A stretch of DNA of 64,000 bases. It comes from Stieleria marina (GTDB lineage Bacteria > Planctomycetota > Planctomycetia > Pirellulales > Pirellulaceae). Under the pieces are notes generated by a model that ran no database searches, had not been told where the DNA came from, and saw nothing but the letters and a program-made list of their open reading frames with translations. Positions within the stretch are counted from its first letter, which is position 1, and the number at the start of each line of letters is the position of its first letter. The stretch spans positions 1,612,001 to 1,676,000 of the forward strand of contig CP036526.1 in assembly GCA_007741555.1 (NCBI GenBank), given 5' to 3'. Position numbers and translations under genes: made by a program. Positions 9,393 to 17,280 of the stretch are shown piece after piece.

Positions 9393-9911
9393 TCAAGAGC
9401 TTGATCCGCTAGCGGCAGCCGCGGCAGATCGCATTTCTTCGGCGGAACGTTCCGCCAGCATACGGGTTTGGCCCGAAACGGTCCCGGTAAAGAACGTGGG
9501 TGTGATCCAAGAATTGTCCGACATGGCTGCACTGACGGTGACGGTTACCATCCCGGTGTCGTCACTGAGCGGGTTGGGCGAAACCGTGATGTCGGCGTCA
9601 TTGACGTCGAAGATAGCGAGTTGGTTTTCCACGGCAGCTTGGACTTCGGCAGTCGTCGCTCCATAAATAATTGCCGTGCGCGCACCTGCATAAGATGCGT
9701 CCTCCACCGTGTGCGCGACGATGCTCAGTCTGACAAATTCGATCATCGCAAACAAAATCATCATCAAGACGGTTGCTGCAACGGCAAATTCGACCATGGC
9801 CGCCCCGCGTCGTTCCTTAACGCGGCGATCGCTCACACGGCAGTCGCTTGGCCGGCGACTTTTTGTGTGGCCGCCAATCGTTGAACGCCTGATAGTTGAG
9901 GGTCGGAACAT
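9393..9911 (-). CDS. TadE-like pseudopilin protein, type B, second copy
   Basis: A 172-residue TadE-like protein. A basic leader of about 35 residues ends in RRGAAMVEFAVAATVLMMIL, the class-defining Gly/Ala-x-Val-Glu-Phe junction and hydrophobic helix of TadE/TadF pseudopilins. The domain after the helix is beta-rich, with DASYAGARTAIIYGAT and MLAERSAEEM, and the end is Ala/Ser-rich. It matches the type B protein at 11736-12287 in layout (VEFA.A, R.A...GA, ML.ERS). It is the last gene of the second TadE-VWA-TadE cassette. By family it would be inserted in the inner membrane and could be assembled or secreted by a Tad-like system, none of whose core genes is in this window. Confidence 0.85.
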   Translation of the reverse strand: MFRPSTIRRSTIGGHTKSRRPSDCRVSDRRVKERRGAAMVEFAVAATVLMMILFAMIEFVRLSIVAHTVEDASYAGARTAIIYGATTAEVQAAVENQLAIFDVNDADITVSPNPLSDDTGMVTVTVSAAMSDNSWITPTFFTGTVSGQTRMLAERSAEEMRSAAAAASGSSS

Positions 9912-9965
9912 GATTCGTCAGTGGGTGGGTGGTGTCAAGAAAGAGTGTCGATAGCTGCCGTTTTC

Positions 9966-11057
9966 TTACTGCGTCAACAGCGAAGGAATGGCTTGGGCGA
10001 TACTGCGGAACGCGTCTTCAAGCTGCGCGCCCGTGTCGGCATGAAAGTGTCGACCGCCTGTGTCTGCAGCGATTTGTTCCATTAAAATTTGGTCCGCTTC
10101 TTGAGAAAAACTCACCGTGTAGATGGGGATCTCAAGCGAAGCGGCTTGTGCAGCGGCCAATAGTGGATCGTCACCGGCAGTCGCGTTTCCATCGCTCATC
10201 AATACGATCGCCCGTGTCGCCCAACTGCGGCTATAACCGCTCTTGGTGACCGAGTTAATTCCGAACATGATTCCTTCGTGAATGTTGGTGTATCCGCCTG
10301 GGAAGGAATCCGAAAATGCATCCATTTGACTGCGGATCGCAGAATAATTCGAACTCAGATTGACATCGTCGGACGCATTGTCGGAGTAGCTCACCAAGGA
10401 GGCTTTCTCCGTACTGGCGGACGAATTCAGTTCGTTCAGGAAGATGTCGACCGCATCGACCAGGTCCAGCCATCGCGAATTGAGAGGGACATCGTCGGGT
10501 TCGGAACCGGGGATTTGGGCTTCGGCTGGATCAGCAGGTGATCGCATCGATCCGCTGCGATCGACAACCAATGCAACATCCAAAGTGGATTGAGTATTGG
10601 TGGCTGTCAGAGTGGGGCGGATTTCAAAGTTGGAACCCAACACCGCAAAGAATGGAATCGGCGCGTCACCGCCACCGCCGGCAAATGTATTGGTCGTCAA
10701 CCGAACCGCGTTGCCCTGTCCGGTTGTTGGATTAAAAGAGTACTTTTGGTTGGAGCCGAATTTGTAACTGGATCCAAACTCCAAGTCGCCTGATGACAAT
10801 GCGATGGTGGTGGTTCCCACGGGGTTAAGGTTGGACATGTTTTGAGCTGCTGCTAAAGCTAAGTCTCGGTCACCTGAGTCGACGTATTCGCGTCCTGCCG
10901 CACGAACTGAGGCATCCGCGACAATCTGCATTTTGGTTTTGCAGACTTGAATGTACGAATAGTTGACCGCCATTCCTGCCAGGGCAAAAATGATGGGCAG
11001 CATAATCACCACGAAAACCATGGTCGATCCGCGACGGTTTGGAATGGATCGGTTCAT
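9966..11057 (-). CDS. TadG-like protein with von Willebrand factor A domain, second copy
   Basis: A 363-residue protein with a TadG/TadE-like N-terminus (RRGSTMVFVVIMLPIIFALA, residues about 8-27) and a von Willebrand A domain from about 158 to 355. The metal-ion-dependent adhesion site is intact: VVDRSGSM supplies DxSxS, with further ligands plausible in GGYTNIHEGI and LMSDGNATAGDD. The region between helix and VWA is Ser/Thr/Gly-rich. Such proteins are membrane-anchored and exposed outside the cytoplasm, and probably bind a ligand or surface. It is clearly paralogous to the protein at 12327-13436 and occupies the middle of the second cassette. Confidence 0.88.
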   Translation of the reverse strand: MNRSIPNRRGSTMVFVVIMLPIIFALAGMAVNYSYIQVCKTKMQIVADASVRAAGREYVDSGDRDLALAAAQNMSNLNPVGTTTIALSSGDLEFGSSYKFGSNQKYSFNPTTGQGNAVRLTTNTFAGGGGDAPIPFFAVLGSNFEIRPTLTATNTQSTLDVALVVDRSGSMRSPADPAEAQIPGSEPDDVPLNSRWLDLVDAVDIFLNELNSSASTEKASLVSYSDNASDDVNLSSNYSAIRSQMDAFSDSFPGGYTNIHEGIMFGINSVTKSGYSRSWATRAIVLMSDGNATAGDDPLLAAAQAASLEIPIYTVSFSQEADQILMEQIAADTGGRHFHADTGAQLEDAFRSIAQAIPSLLTQ

Positions 11058-11120
11058 AGGAGTGCCTCGATAAAAGGGGGCAAGCGAAAAGGTGGTTAGT
11101 TGGCTGGCGAAACGGCAGGC

Positions 11121-11540
11121 TTATTCAGCTCGCATTACAACGGATTCGGAGAGTTGTTTGCCTTCGTACAGAAAGCCACCGAAGACGGCGTTGTCAGCGC
11201 AGTTGACGTCAACCGTGACGGTAAACAGTTCACCCGGCACCATGGATGTTGGATCAGCAGGGTTCATGGCGATGCTGTAGTTTTCGATCCCGCGATCGTC
11301 CAACAGCATTTGGCATTGCTGGATAACCAAGTTCTGGTCGGTTCCCGGCAAGATTCCGATACGTGCTCCTTCGTAGGCCGTCACGGCTGCATTTTGCTGA
11401 AGATGCAACATCGCGCACGCTTCGATGGTGGCCATCGTGACAATTGCCAGAACCGGCAAGCAAACCGCGAGTTCAACGACGGCGACTGCTCGGCGTTTTC
11501 TTCGTTGCAAATTGCGTTTCTGTTGAGCAGCGTGGCGCAC
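11121..11540 (-). CDS. TadE-like pseudopilin protein, type A, second copy
   Basis: A 139-residue TadE-like protein. A very basic leader (RRKRR) precedes AVAVVELAVCLPVLAIVTMA, the pseudopilin junction and helix. The rest is close to the type A copy at 13487-13936: both have EGAR.GI.P, a QC..LLD segment, SIAM.P.DP and end in MRAE or LRAE. It lies 63 bp upstream of the VWA gene on the same strand and opens the second cassette. It is probably an inner-membrane pseudopilin-like subunit; processing by a prepilin peptidase is inferred from the family, not shown. Confidence 0.85.
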   Translation of the reverse strand: MRHAAQQKRNLQRRKRRAVAVVELAVCLPVLAIVTMATIEACAMLHLQQNAAVTAYEGARIGILPGTDQNLVIQQCQMLLDDRGIENYSIAMNPADPTSMVPGELFTVTVDVNCADNAVFGGFLYEGKQLSESVVMRAE

Positions 11541-11735
11541 GGTTTTTGACCATCGGATTGACGTGGAAAAGAAAGAACTTTTCCAAAGCTAGGTCATGTC
11601 CAGGGCTTGGTCGGTGGTTTGCCGCATTGCACCAAGATCCAATTGCATTTTCCGACAGGAGGGTTCCGGAGATGACGAAAATACCGGTGCTCTCCAGTTG
11701 GGTGCCGACCCCGCAAGCGTGTGAAGCATGGGCTT

Positions 11736-12287
11736 CTACAGCATTGGTGGCGGTGGTGGGGGAGGAGGAGGTTCAGACGGCTCGTCGTCATCACCTCCAT
11801 CACCATCGTCGTCGTCACCATCGTCATCAGAGGGCGGCGGTGGAGGTGGCGGCGGCGGGGGAGGAGGCTCAGGCAAGTTCGCCGACATCTGCGACCCTGA
11901 TCGTTCGGTCATCAGACGCGCTTTCCCGACCACATCGCCGGATGCAAAATTTGGAATGACAAGTGAGTTGCTCGCGACGGGAAACGTCACCGTGACTTCG
12001 ACCGATTTGGTGGAATCATCAATGGTGGCCGGATTGATGGAGATTACGGCATCCTTGACACCGATCACGTCCAAATGGTTTTGAGCGTTTAGAATGACTT
12101 GTGAAGCTTCCGCACCCGGGACAATTCCGTCACGCGCCGCGATGTAAGCTGCTCGATTGGCAGTGTGTCGGAGCATGGCAACCCGCGAAAGTTCGATGCC
12201 GCCAAAGATCAAGAGCACCAAGACAGGGAGCGCCATTGCAAACTCCACTGCTGTGGTTCCGCGTCGTTTTTGAAAAGGTCGTGTCAT
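11736..12287 (-). CDS. TadE-like pseudopilin protein, type B, with poly-Pro/poly-Asp tail
   Basis: A 183-residue TadE-like protein. The ATG at 12287, with GAGAG just upstream, is preferred to the GTG at 12305. RRGTTAVEFAMALPVLVLLI (residues about 9-28) forms the pseudopilin junction and helix, followed by the type B domain ending in LMTERSG. The C-terminus is highly unusual: about twelve consecutive prolines (141-152), an Asp/Gly block (153-170), then another nine prolines, ending in Met-Leu. The copy at 9393-9911 lacks this tail. The tail could act as a stiff spacer, a calcium-binding or protein-binding region, or could be the product of repeat expansion; nothing in the sequence decides this. 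Confidence 0.85.
   Translation of the reverse strand: MTRPFQKRRGTTAVEFAMALPVLVLLIFGGIELSRVAMLRHTANRAAYIAARDGIVPGAEASQVILNAQNHLDVIGVKDAVISINPATIDDSTKSVEVTVTFPVASNSLVIPNFASGDVVGKARLMTERSGSQMSANLPEPPPPPPPPPPPPSDDDGDDDDGDGGDDDEPSEPPPPPPPPPML
11739..11873 (-). repeat. Low-complexity proline/aspartate codon tract
   Basis: On the plus strand this stretch is runs of GGT, GGC and GGA triplets interrupted by TCG/TCA-rich triplets. Read on the minus strand it encodes the Pro-Asp-Pro tail of the TadE-like protein. The codons for proline and aspartate are mixed rather than one perfect trinucleotide, so it is not a pure microsatellite. Length change between strains is plausible. Confidence 0.8.
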
Positions 12288-12326
12288 GCTATCTCTCGGT
12301 CTCACGCTGCGTGGCTTGGTGGGGAT

Positions 12327-13436
12327 CTACTTGGTCAGCATCGTCGGAAGGCTACGGGCGATCGATCGGAAGGCTTCTTGGAGCTGAGTCGCTGTGACGG
12401 CGTGGTAGTGCTGGCCGCCGCAACGATCGGCAACGTCTTGCATCAAATACTGGTCGGCTTCATCGCTGAACGTAATCGCAAACAAGGTGATTCCAGAATT
12501 GGCCACGGAGTAAGCTGCAGACATCGGATGCGTTCCATAGTTGTGAACACCATCGGTCATCAACACGATGACTTTCGAGGCATGCGAACGGCTGTAGGTC
12601 GTGTTCAGCAGCGCAGAACGTCCTTGGTACATTCCGCCGCCGATGTTGGTGCCGCCAGCTTCGTAGCTGGACGAGATGTTGATCAGTTTGGTTTTGACGG
12701 CGTCGTAGTCCGTCGAAAGCTGAACGGGCGTGTAACTTTCGTGGTCGTAGATCGTCAGTGACAGAAATTCCTGAACCGGGGAATCATTGAGTTCGTTGAT
12801 AAAGACTTGGGTCGATGCGATCAGGTCCAACCATCGTGCGTTTTGAGGAACAGGATCACCAAAGTCCCAGCCCGGTGGCGCCGACGCGGGAGCCGGCGGG
12901 TACTCGGCAACTTCCGATGCGCTGTAGGCCATCGATCCACTGCGGTCGATTACCAAGGCAATGTCGATGACCCCTTGGGTGCTGACGGCTGACTTGGTGG
13001 GACCAATTTGAAATGCCGAACCAAAGAACGGAAAAACCGGATCAATGCCCTCGCCCGGAGACGCCAGGGTTCTGGTCGTCAGTCGGACGGCATTTCCCGC
13101 TCCCGATGGCGTGAAGGTGTACGGTGTGTTGGCGGATGCTCGATCGCTGATGCCGAATTCAAGATCGCCACTATTGACGGGCAAGACAAAATTGCCGATT
13201 GGATTTCGAGCGGCCAGGTCGCGTGCCGCAGCAAGCGAGCTTTGTTCGTCGCCAGTCAAAACGTACTCGCGGCTTGCCGCGCGCACGGCCGCGTCAGCTG
13301 CAATTTGAATGTCGGTGCTTGCCGATTCCATGTGTGCGATGTTGATGGCCAGAGCCGACAGCGCGAACAAAGCGGGAAGCAAAACCGCGACCAAAACCAT
13401 GGTGGCTGCGCGGCGATAACGTGGATGAGTTCGCAT
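12327..13436 (-). CDS. TadG-like protein with von Willebrand factor A domain, first copy
   Basis: A 369-residue paralogue of the protein at 9966-11057. The N-terminal TadG-like segment RRAATMVLVAVLLPALFALS is followed by a linker with Pro/Ala-rich insertions, then a VWA domain whose adhesion site VIDRSGSMAYS is intact. Other conserved marks are GGTNIGGGMYQGR and VLMTDGVHNYG, and the C-terminus ADRCGGQHYHAVTATQLQEA parallels the second copy (ADTGGRHFHADTGAQLEDA). It is presumed membrane-anchored with the VWA domain outside the cytoplasm. It lies 39 bp upstream of the tailed TadE-like gene and 50 bp downstream of the first type A gene, forming the first cassette. Confidence 0.88.
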   Translation of the reverse strand: MRTHPRYRRAATMVLVAVLLPALFALSALAINIAHMESASTDIQIAADAAVRAASREYVLTGDEQSSLAAARDLAARNPIGNFVLPVNSGDLEFGISDRASANTPYTFTPSGAGNAVRLTTRTLASPGEGIDPVFPFFGSAFQIGPTKSAVSTQGVIDIALVIDRSGSMAYSASEVAEYPPAPASAPPGWDFGDPVPQNARWLDLIASTQVFINELNDSPVQEFLSLTIYDHESYTPVQLSTDYDAVKTKLINISSSYEAGGTNIGGGMYQGRSALLNTTYSRSHASKVIVLMTDGVHNYGTHPMSAAYSVANSGITLFAITFSDEADQYLMQDVADRCGGQHYHAVTATQLQEAFRSIARSLPTMLTK

Positions 13437-13486
13437 AGGGGTTTCTCAGAAAAAAAGGATCAGTCACACGTGCACTTGCGGGGAAC

Positions 13487-13936
13487 TTATTCCGCACGGA
13501 GCGTGACCGATCGAGTCAGTGTTTTGTCTGCGAATAGTCCGCCCACTAACGCGTTGTCTTTGAAGTCCGCCGAGATTGTGACGGTGAAATAGTCGCCAGC
13601 TTTCAGCGTGCCTGGGTCACTGGGCTCCATTGCGATGCTGAAGCCGTTTACACCTTGGGCATCTAACAGTGATTCGCACTGGTAGCTGACGTTTTCGGCT
13701 TCGGCTTGCGGCACGATCCCCACGCGAGCACCTTCGTAAGCAGCCACTTTCAGGTTCTGCTGAACATGAAACATCGTGCACGCATCGGTGGTGGCGACCA
13801 CGACGATCACCAGGATCGGAATGCAAACGGCAAGTTCAACCACGGCTGCGCCCATGCGAGCGGAACGCCGCGAAGTAGGAGGCTGTGAAGCCGAGTTTCG
13901 CAAAGTGCGGCGGTTTTGGTTTCCGTAGGTGAGCAT
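13487..13936 (-). CDS. TadE-like pseudopilin protein, type A, first copy
   Basis: A 149-residue TadE-like protein; the ATG at 13936 is preferred to the GTG at 13972. GAAVVELAVCIPILVIVVVA carries the pseudopilin junction and helix after an Arg/Ser-rich leader. Downstream features match the second type A copy: YEGARVGIVP, YQCESLLDAQG, SIAMEPSDPG and the terminal LRAE. It appears to be the first gene of the six-gene minus-strand array, so the promoter should lie between 13937 and the hydrolase gene that ends at 14118, a gap with no other evident gene. Confidence 0.85.
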   Translation of the reverse strand: MLTYGNQNRRTLRNSASQPPTSRRSARMGAAVVELAVCIPILVIVVVATTDACTMFHVQQNLKVAAYEGARVGIVPQAEAENVSYQCESLLDAQGVNGFSIAMEPSDPGTLKAGDYFTVTISADFKDNALVGGLFADKTLTRSVTLRAE

Positions 13937-14117
13937 GGGATACCAGTGGGGAGACTCTAAGAGATGGATCACTGGAAACCTATGTCACGATCCTCAGGGT
14001 CGCGCGGTTTACGACTGCACGAAACAGTCATTGCCCTCACTTCGGAGGAACTTAGACCGATCATGGTGATTGGAGCAATCGTGACGAACACGTCAATTGT
14101 CCACACGCCGCTTTGCT

Positions 14118-14987
14118 TCACGCACAGAAACGACGAAAGAATGCACTTGCCAGTGATGCCACATACTGGATGTCCGCTGGATTTCCTGCCAGCAAATGAT
14201 CAGCCTCGCTCAGAGAGGCTAGGCTGACTGACGCTTCGAGTGAGCTGCTAGAATTAATCAGACTCATGATCCGCAACGCGTGGTCGAAACGGACAGTTTT
14301 GTCGACTGGCGAATGCAGCAGCAGCACTGGGCAGTTGATCTCGCTGATGCGTTTGGGCAGATCATGATTGCGAAAGTCATCGAGCATCTCGCGCCGAATC
14401 GTCCACTCCAAGCCGCCGATTGTCACCTTTCCGAATCCCTCACGCTGAATCGCGGGATTCATGGAAGACAGTAGATCCGCTAAGTGAGTGGTGTCGCTTG
14501 GTGCAGCCAAAGATACGACGGCGCGAATTGGTTGCAGACCGTCACTCGAAGCTTGCGACGCGATCGCCAAAGAGGCAGCGCCGCCGAAACTGTGCCCCAG
14601 TAAACCGCCGACAGGTCCCAGTTCATCGGTTGCAAAACGAATCGCGGCCGAAAGATCAGCTAGGTTGGTCGAAAAATTGGACTGAGAAAAGTCGCCTTGG
14701 CTGCCGCCCAGCCCTGTCATGTCAAACCGCAGCACAGCAATACCGCGATCTGCCAACGCCCGCGCGATGCGAACTGTTGACTTCAGATCTTTGTTGCAAG
14801 TAAAGCAGTGGCTGAACACAACCACGGGCCAGTTTTCCACCTCGCCTGACGGTCGATGGTCGACCGGAAGATTGGCAGGGGAATTGGCGGCTGATGAGTT
14901 TTCCGGACGATCGATGATGCCGGCGAGCATTGACGAACCATCGCCGCCAAGAAACTTTACGCGATAAGATTTACGTGTCACGGCCAA
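14118..14987 (-). CDS. Alpha/beta hydrolase (stand-alone relative of hydrolase-OsmC proteins)
   Basis: A 289-residue alpha/beta hydrolase. The nucleophile elbow GHSFGG (Ser), HSPVDKTV (Asp) and EADHLL (His) complete the catalytic triad. FSHCFTCNKD and VLRFDMTGLGGSQGDFS are signatures of the hydrolase half of bifunctional alpha/beta hydrolase/OsmC proteins (about 400 residues), but the OsmC half is absent and the protein ends after the catalytic His plus a short helix. The substrate is unknown. The gene lies 9 bp downstream of the flotillin gene on the same strand, which suggests co-transcription. Confidence 0.88.
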   Translation of the reverse strand: MAVTRKSYRVKFLGGDGSSMLAGIIDRPENSSAANSPANLPVDHRPSGEVENWPVVVFSHCFTCNKDLKSTVRIARALADRGIAVLRFDMTGLGGSQGDFSQSNFSTNLADLSAAIRFATDELGPVGGLLGHSFGGAASLAIASQASSDGLQPIRAVVSLAAPSDTTHLADLLSSMNPAIQREGFGKVTIGGLEWTIRREMLDDFRNHDLPKRISEINCPVLLLHSPVDKTVRFDHALRIMSLINSSSSLEASVSLASLSEADHLLAGNPADIQYVASLASAFFRRFCA

Positions 14988-14996
14988 GAAATCGAG

Positions 14997-16043
14997 CTAC
15001 GCATCGGGAGCGTTGATACGTCCAGCCTTGAACGCTTCGGCCATCGCCATTGGCACCTCGGCTTCGGCAAGCACCAGTTGGGATTTGTTCTCAGCGACTT
15101 TGGCTTTCATCTTTTGTTCTTCGGCGATCGCTTCGGCCCGACGACGTTCTGCTTTGGCCCGTGCGACTCGTGTGTCGGCTTCCGCTTGATCGCTTTGCAA
15201 ACGAGCACCAATGTTTTCGCCGACATCAATGTCACCGATGTCAATCGAAACGATCTCAAACGCCGTTTGAGCGTCCAGTCCACGCGAAAGCACGACTCGC
15301 GTGATCATGTCAGGATTTTCCAGCACCTTGAAGTGAGTATCGGCCGAACCGATAGAGCTAATGATGGCCTCGCCGACACGAGCAATGATCGTGTCTTCGG
15401 TGGCTCCACCGATCAGCTGTTCAATATTGGTTCGGACGGTGACGCGAGCACGCACACGAAGTTCGATCCCGTTTTTTGTGATCGCACTCAGCGTTGTTTT
15501 GCCGCTTCTTGCCGGATCGGGACAGTCGATCACTTTGGGATAGACGCTGGTTTGAACAGCGTCCAAAACGTCCCGTCCTGCCAAGTCGATCGCGGACGCT
15601 TGATCAAAGTCCAAGGGGATTTCTGCACGGTGGGCTGCGATAATCGCGTGAATCACATTCATCACGTTGCCGCCTGCCAAGTAGTGGGCTTCCAAGCGTG
15701 CGGTACTGATTCCGTTTGCGCGGCTGATGTTCAACCCGGCCTGCGCCGACATGACTTTGGCTTGCACAATCACATTTGGATTGACTTTGGTGAAGTGCAT
15801 TCGGATCAAGCTGACCAAACTAACGTCGGCAACCGACATGTAGGCTTGGAACCAGAGCTTACCGTAGCGAACGAAGAAAAATCCGAGCACCGCAATCAGG
15901 AATACGACCAGCAAACCAACGGCCATCGCGATGATGGCAGCAGGACTGGTGGCTTGACCAATCAGACCCAGCGAGATTGAGTCATAACCAATCTGCAAAG
16001 GTAAGATGGAAACCGAATCGAATGAGTTTGTGACGGGCAGCAT
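14997..16043 (-). CDS. floA: Flotillin-like protein FloA
   Basis: A 348-residue SPFH-family protein close to FloA/YqfA of Bacillus. A membrane helix at about 35-55 ([20 protein letters not shown]) is followed by an amphipathic reentrant segment, the SPFH domain (about 90-250; note [20 protein letters not shown]), and a C-terminal coiled coil rich in Ala, Glu and Arg ([20 protein letters not shown]). FloA scaffolds functional membrane microdomains and influences secretion and signalling. Length and domain order match the family. It is followed 9 bp later by the hydrolase gene; FloA often sits with an NfeD gene, and none is visible here. Confidence 0.93.
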   Translation of the reverse strand: MLPVTNSFDSVSILPLQIGYDSISLGLIGQATSPAAIIAMAVGLLVVFLIAVLGFFFVRYGKLWFQAYMSVADVSLVSLIRMHFTKVNPNVIVQAKVMSAQAGLNISRANGISTARLEAHYLAGGNVMNVIHAIIAAHRAEIPLDFDQASAIDLAGRDVLDAVQTSVYPKVIDCPDPARSGKTTLSAITKNGIELRVRARVTVRTNIEQLIGGATEDTIIARVGEAIISSIGSADTHFKVLENPDMITRVVLSRGLDAQTAFEIVSIDIGDIDVGENIGARLQSDQAEADTRVARAKAERRRAEAIAEEQKMKAKVAENKSQLVLAEAEVPMAMAEAFKAGRINAPDA

Positions 16044-16201
16044 CGCGAAAATCCTTCAGGCAAGCAGACACGAACATGCGACCAAATCGAAGGCTGGCAC
16101 CAAGCAATCTGGGTGAGCTTGATTCAGGATCGATTTAGAACCCACATGATAGGGGCCCCAAGCTGCCGTGAGAATCACCGGTAAAACTTTGCGACGTGCT
16201 T

Positions 16202-16453
16202 CTAGACCAGTTTGGCAATCGCCTCGGCGACCAAACTGGGATCGTCTTTCTCTTGCAAATGTTTGATTTGAGCCGGTTTCATGCCAGCCTTTTCCAAATG
16301 GCCCACAAGGCGTTTCCAGACTTGGACTCGCTTCTTGCCTTCGCTCAAAAATAACTCCGAAACGGCTTCTTGAGCCTTCTGCACGCCAATCGCATCGCGG
16401 TTTTGGTAGTAGCTCTTGATGATTTTTTCTTGATGTCGGCTATGGTTGGCCAT
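16202..16453 (-). CDS. Small conserved hypothetical protein
   Basis: An 83-residue soluble, Lys/Gln/Glu-rich protein, starting at the ATG at 16453 (MANHSRHQEKIIKSYYQNRD); a longer frame upstream has unlikely composition. It looks mainly helical, with YQNRDAIGVQKAQEAVSELF and a closing HLQEKDDPSLVAEAIAKLV. I have a weak impression that similar short proteins occur across planctomycetes, but I can assign no function. It lies 158 bp upstream of floA on the same strand and could be read with it or alone. Confidence 0.7.
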   Translation of the reverse strand: MANHSRHQEKIIKSYYQNRDAIGVQKAQEAVSELFLSEGKKRVQVWKRLVGHLEKAGMKPAQIKHLQEKDDPSLVAEAIAKLV

Positions 16454-16849
16454 GATTGACGGTTCACTTAAAAACGAGAGCGAGCGGGAAGCAGATGCGA
16501 AAAGCTTGCACGTCTGTCGACGAATTTTTGGGTCTGCCCGAATGTCCATGCGATTGAATCTGATCGAAGTGACAAATTGGGCGGCTTGCACGGATTATCG
16601 ACCGGGCCGATCGTATTCTATAGTATCGCTTGCCAGCGAACGGAATATGACGAGAGTGTGACTGTGGCAGGCGGACACCCGAGTGCCTGTCACGAAATGC
16701 AAAAAATGGCTGATTGCCGGGGGTTGATTCCCTCGCGGGCGGGCATTTTTTTGCTCGCGTGAAACCGACCGAGGCGATTCGGCTGAGGTGGTGAATTGAA
16801 TCTGATGAAAATGCTCTAGTGAAAGTGCTCAATTGAAAGAGATCGTCGA
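16454..16849. other. Divergent intergenic region with one hairpin
   Basis: A 396-bp gap between the small minus-strand gene and aroH. At 16664-16693 a nine-base stem (GTGGCAGGC against GCCTGTCAC, one G-U pair) closes a 12-base loop. It is not followed by a T run on either strand, so it is more likely an operator, an RNA element or chance than a terminator. No gene is supported in the gap. Confidence 0.45.
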
Positions 16850-17275
16850 ATGACCGTTTGCCGAGGCGTCCGCGGTGCCACTACCGTCGATGCAAACGAC
16901 CGCGACCAAATTTTGATGGCGACGCGGCAATTGCTAGCGCTGATGATCCGTCGCAACGACATCGATTCGGTCGACATCGCCAGTGCCACGTTCACCGTCA
17001 CCAAAGACCTGACCGCCGAGTTTCCGGCGGTCGCCGCCCGACAGCTTGGTTGGTTGGAAGTTCCTTTGCTGTGCGGCTACGAGATTACAGTCGAAAAATC
17101 GCTGCCACTGTGCATTCGCGTTCTGCTGCACTGGAACACCGATAAGTTGCAAGCAGAGATCAATCACGTTTACTTGCACGGTGCCGTCAAGTTGCGGCCC
17201 GACCTCTCGAAGCTGCCTCCGGTTGATTTCGCTGAATTGGAAGAGTGGATTCACAATCATCTGGCGGAGGAATAG
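16850..17275 (+). CDS. aroH: Chorismate mutase, AroH class
   Basis: A 141-residue monofunctional chorismate mutase of the Bacillus AroH type; it converts chorismate to prephenate at the entry to phenylalanine and tyrosine synthesis, and the family acts as a trimer in the cytoplasm. The motif [23 protein letters not shown], Glu78 in CGYEITV and Arg90 in LCIRVLLH match catalytic positions known from the B. subtilis enzyme (Arg7, Glu78, Arg90). [14 protein letters not shown] near the end is also typical. It is followed after 5 bp by the next gene, so the two are probably an operon. Confidence 0.95.
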   Translation: MTVCRGVRGATTVDANDRDQILMATRQLLALMIRRNDIDSVDIASATFTVTKDLTAEFPAVAARQLGWLEVPLLCGYEITVEKSLPLCIRVLLHWNTDKLQAEINHVYLHGAVKLRPDLSKLPPVDFAELEEWIHNHLAEE

Positions 17276-17280
17276 GTCCG

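Noticed and set aside
11728-12084. Plus-strand frame with long glycine runs
   Set aside because: It is the opposite-strand reading of the proline/aspartate codons of the TadE-like protein.
15078-15980. Plus-strand 300-codon frame
   Set aside because: Antisense to floA, whose domains are unmistakable.
16700-16760. A run, G-rich and T run suggesting a terminator
   Set aside because: The flanking bases do not pair into a continuous stem.
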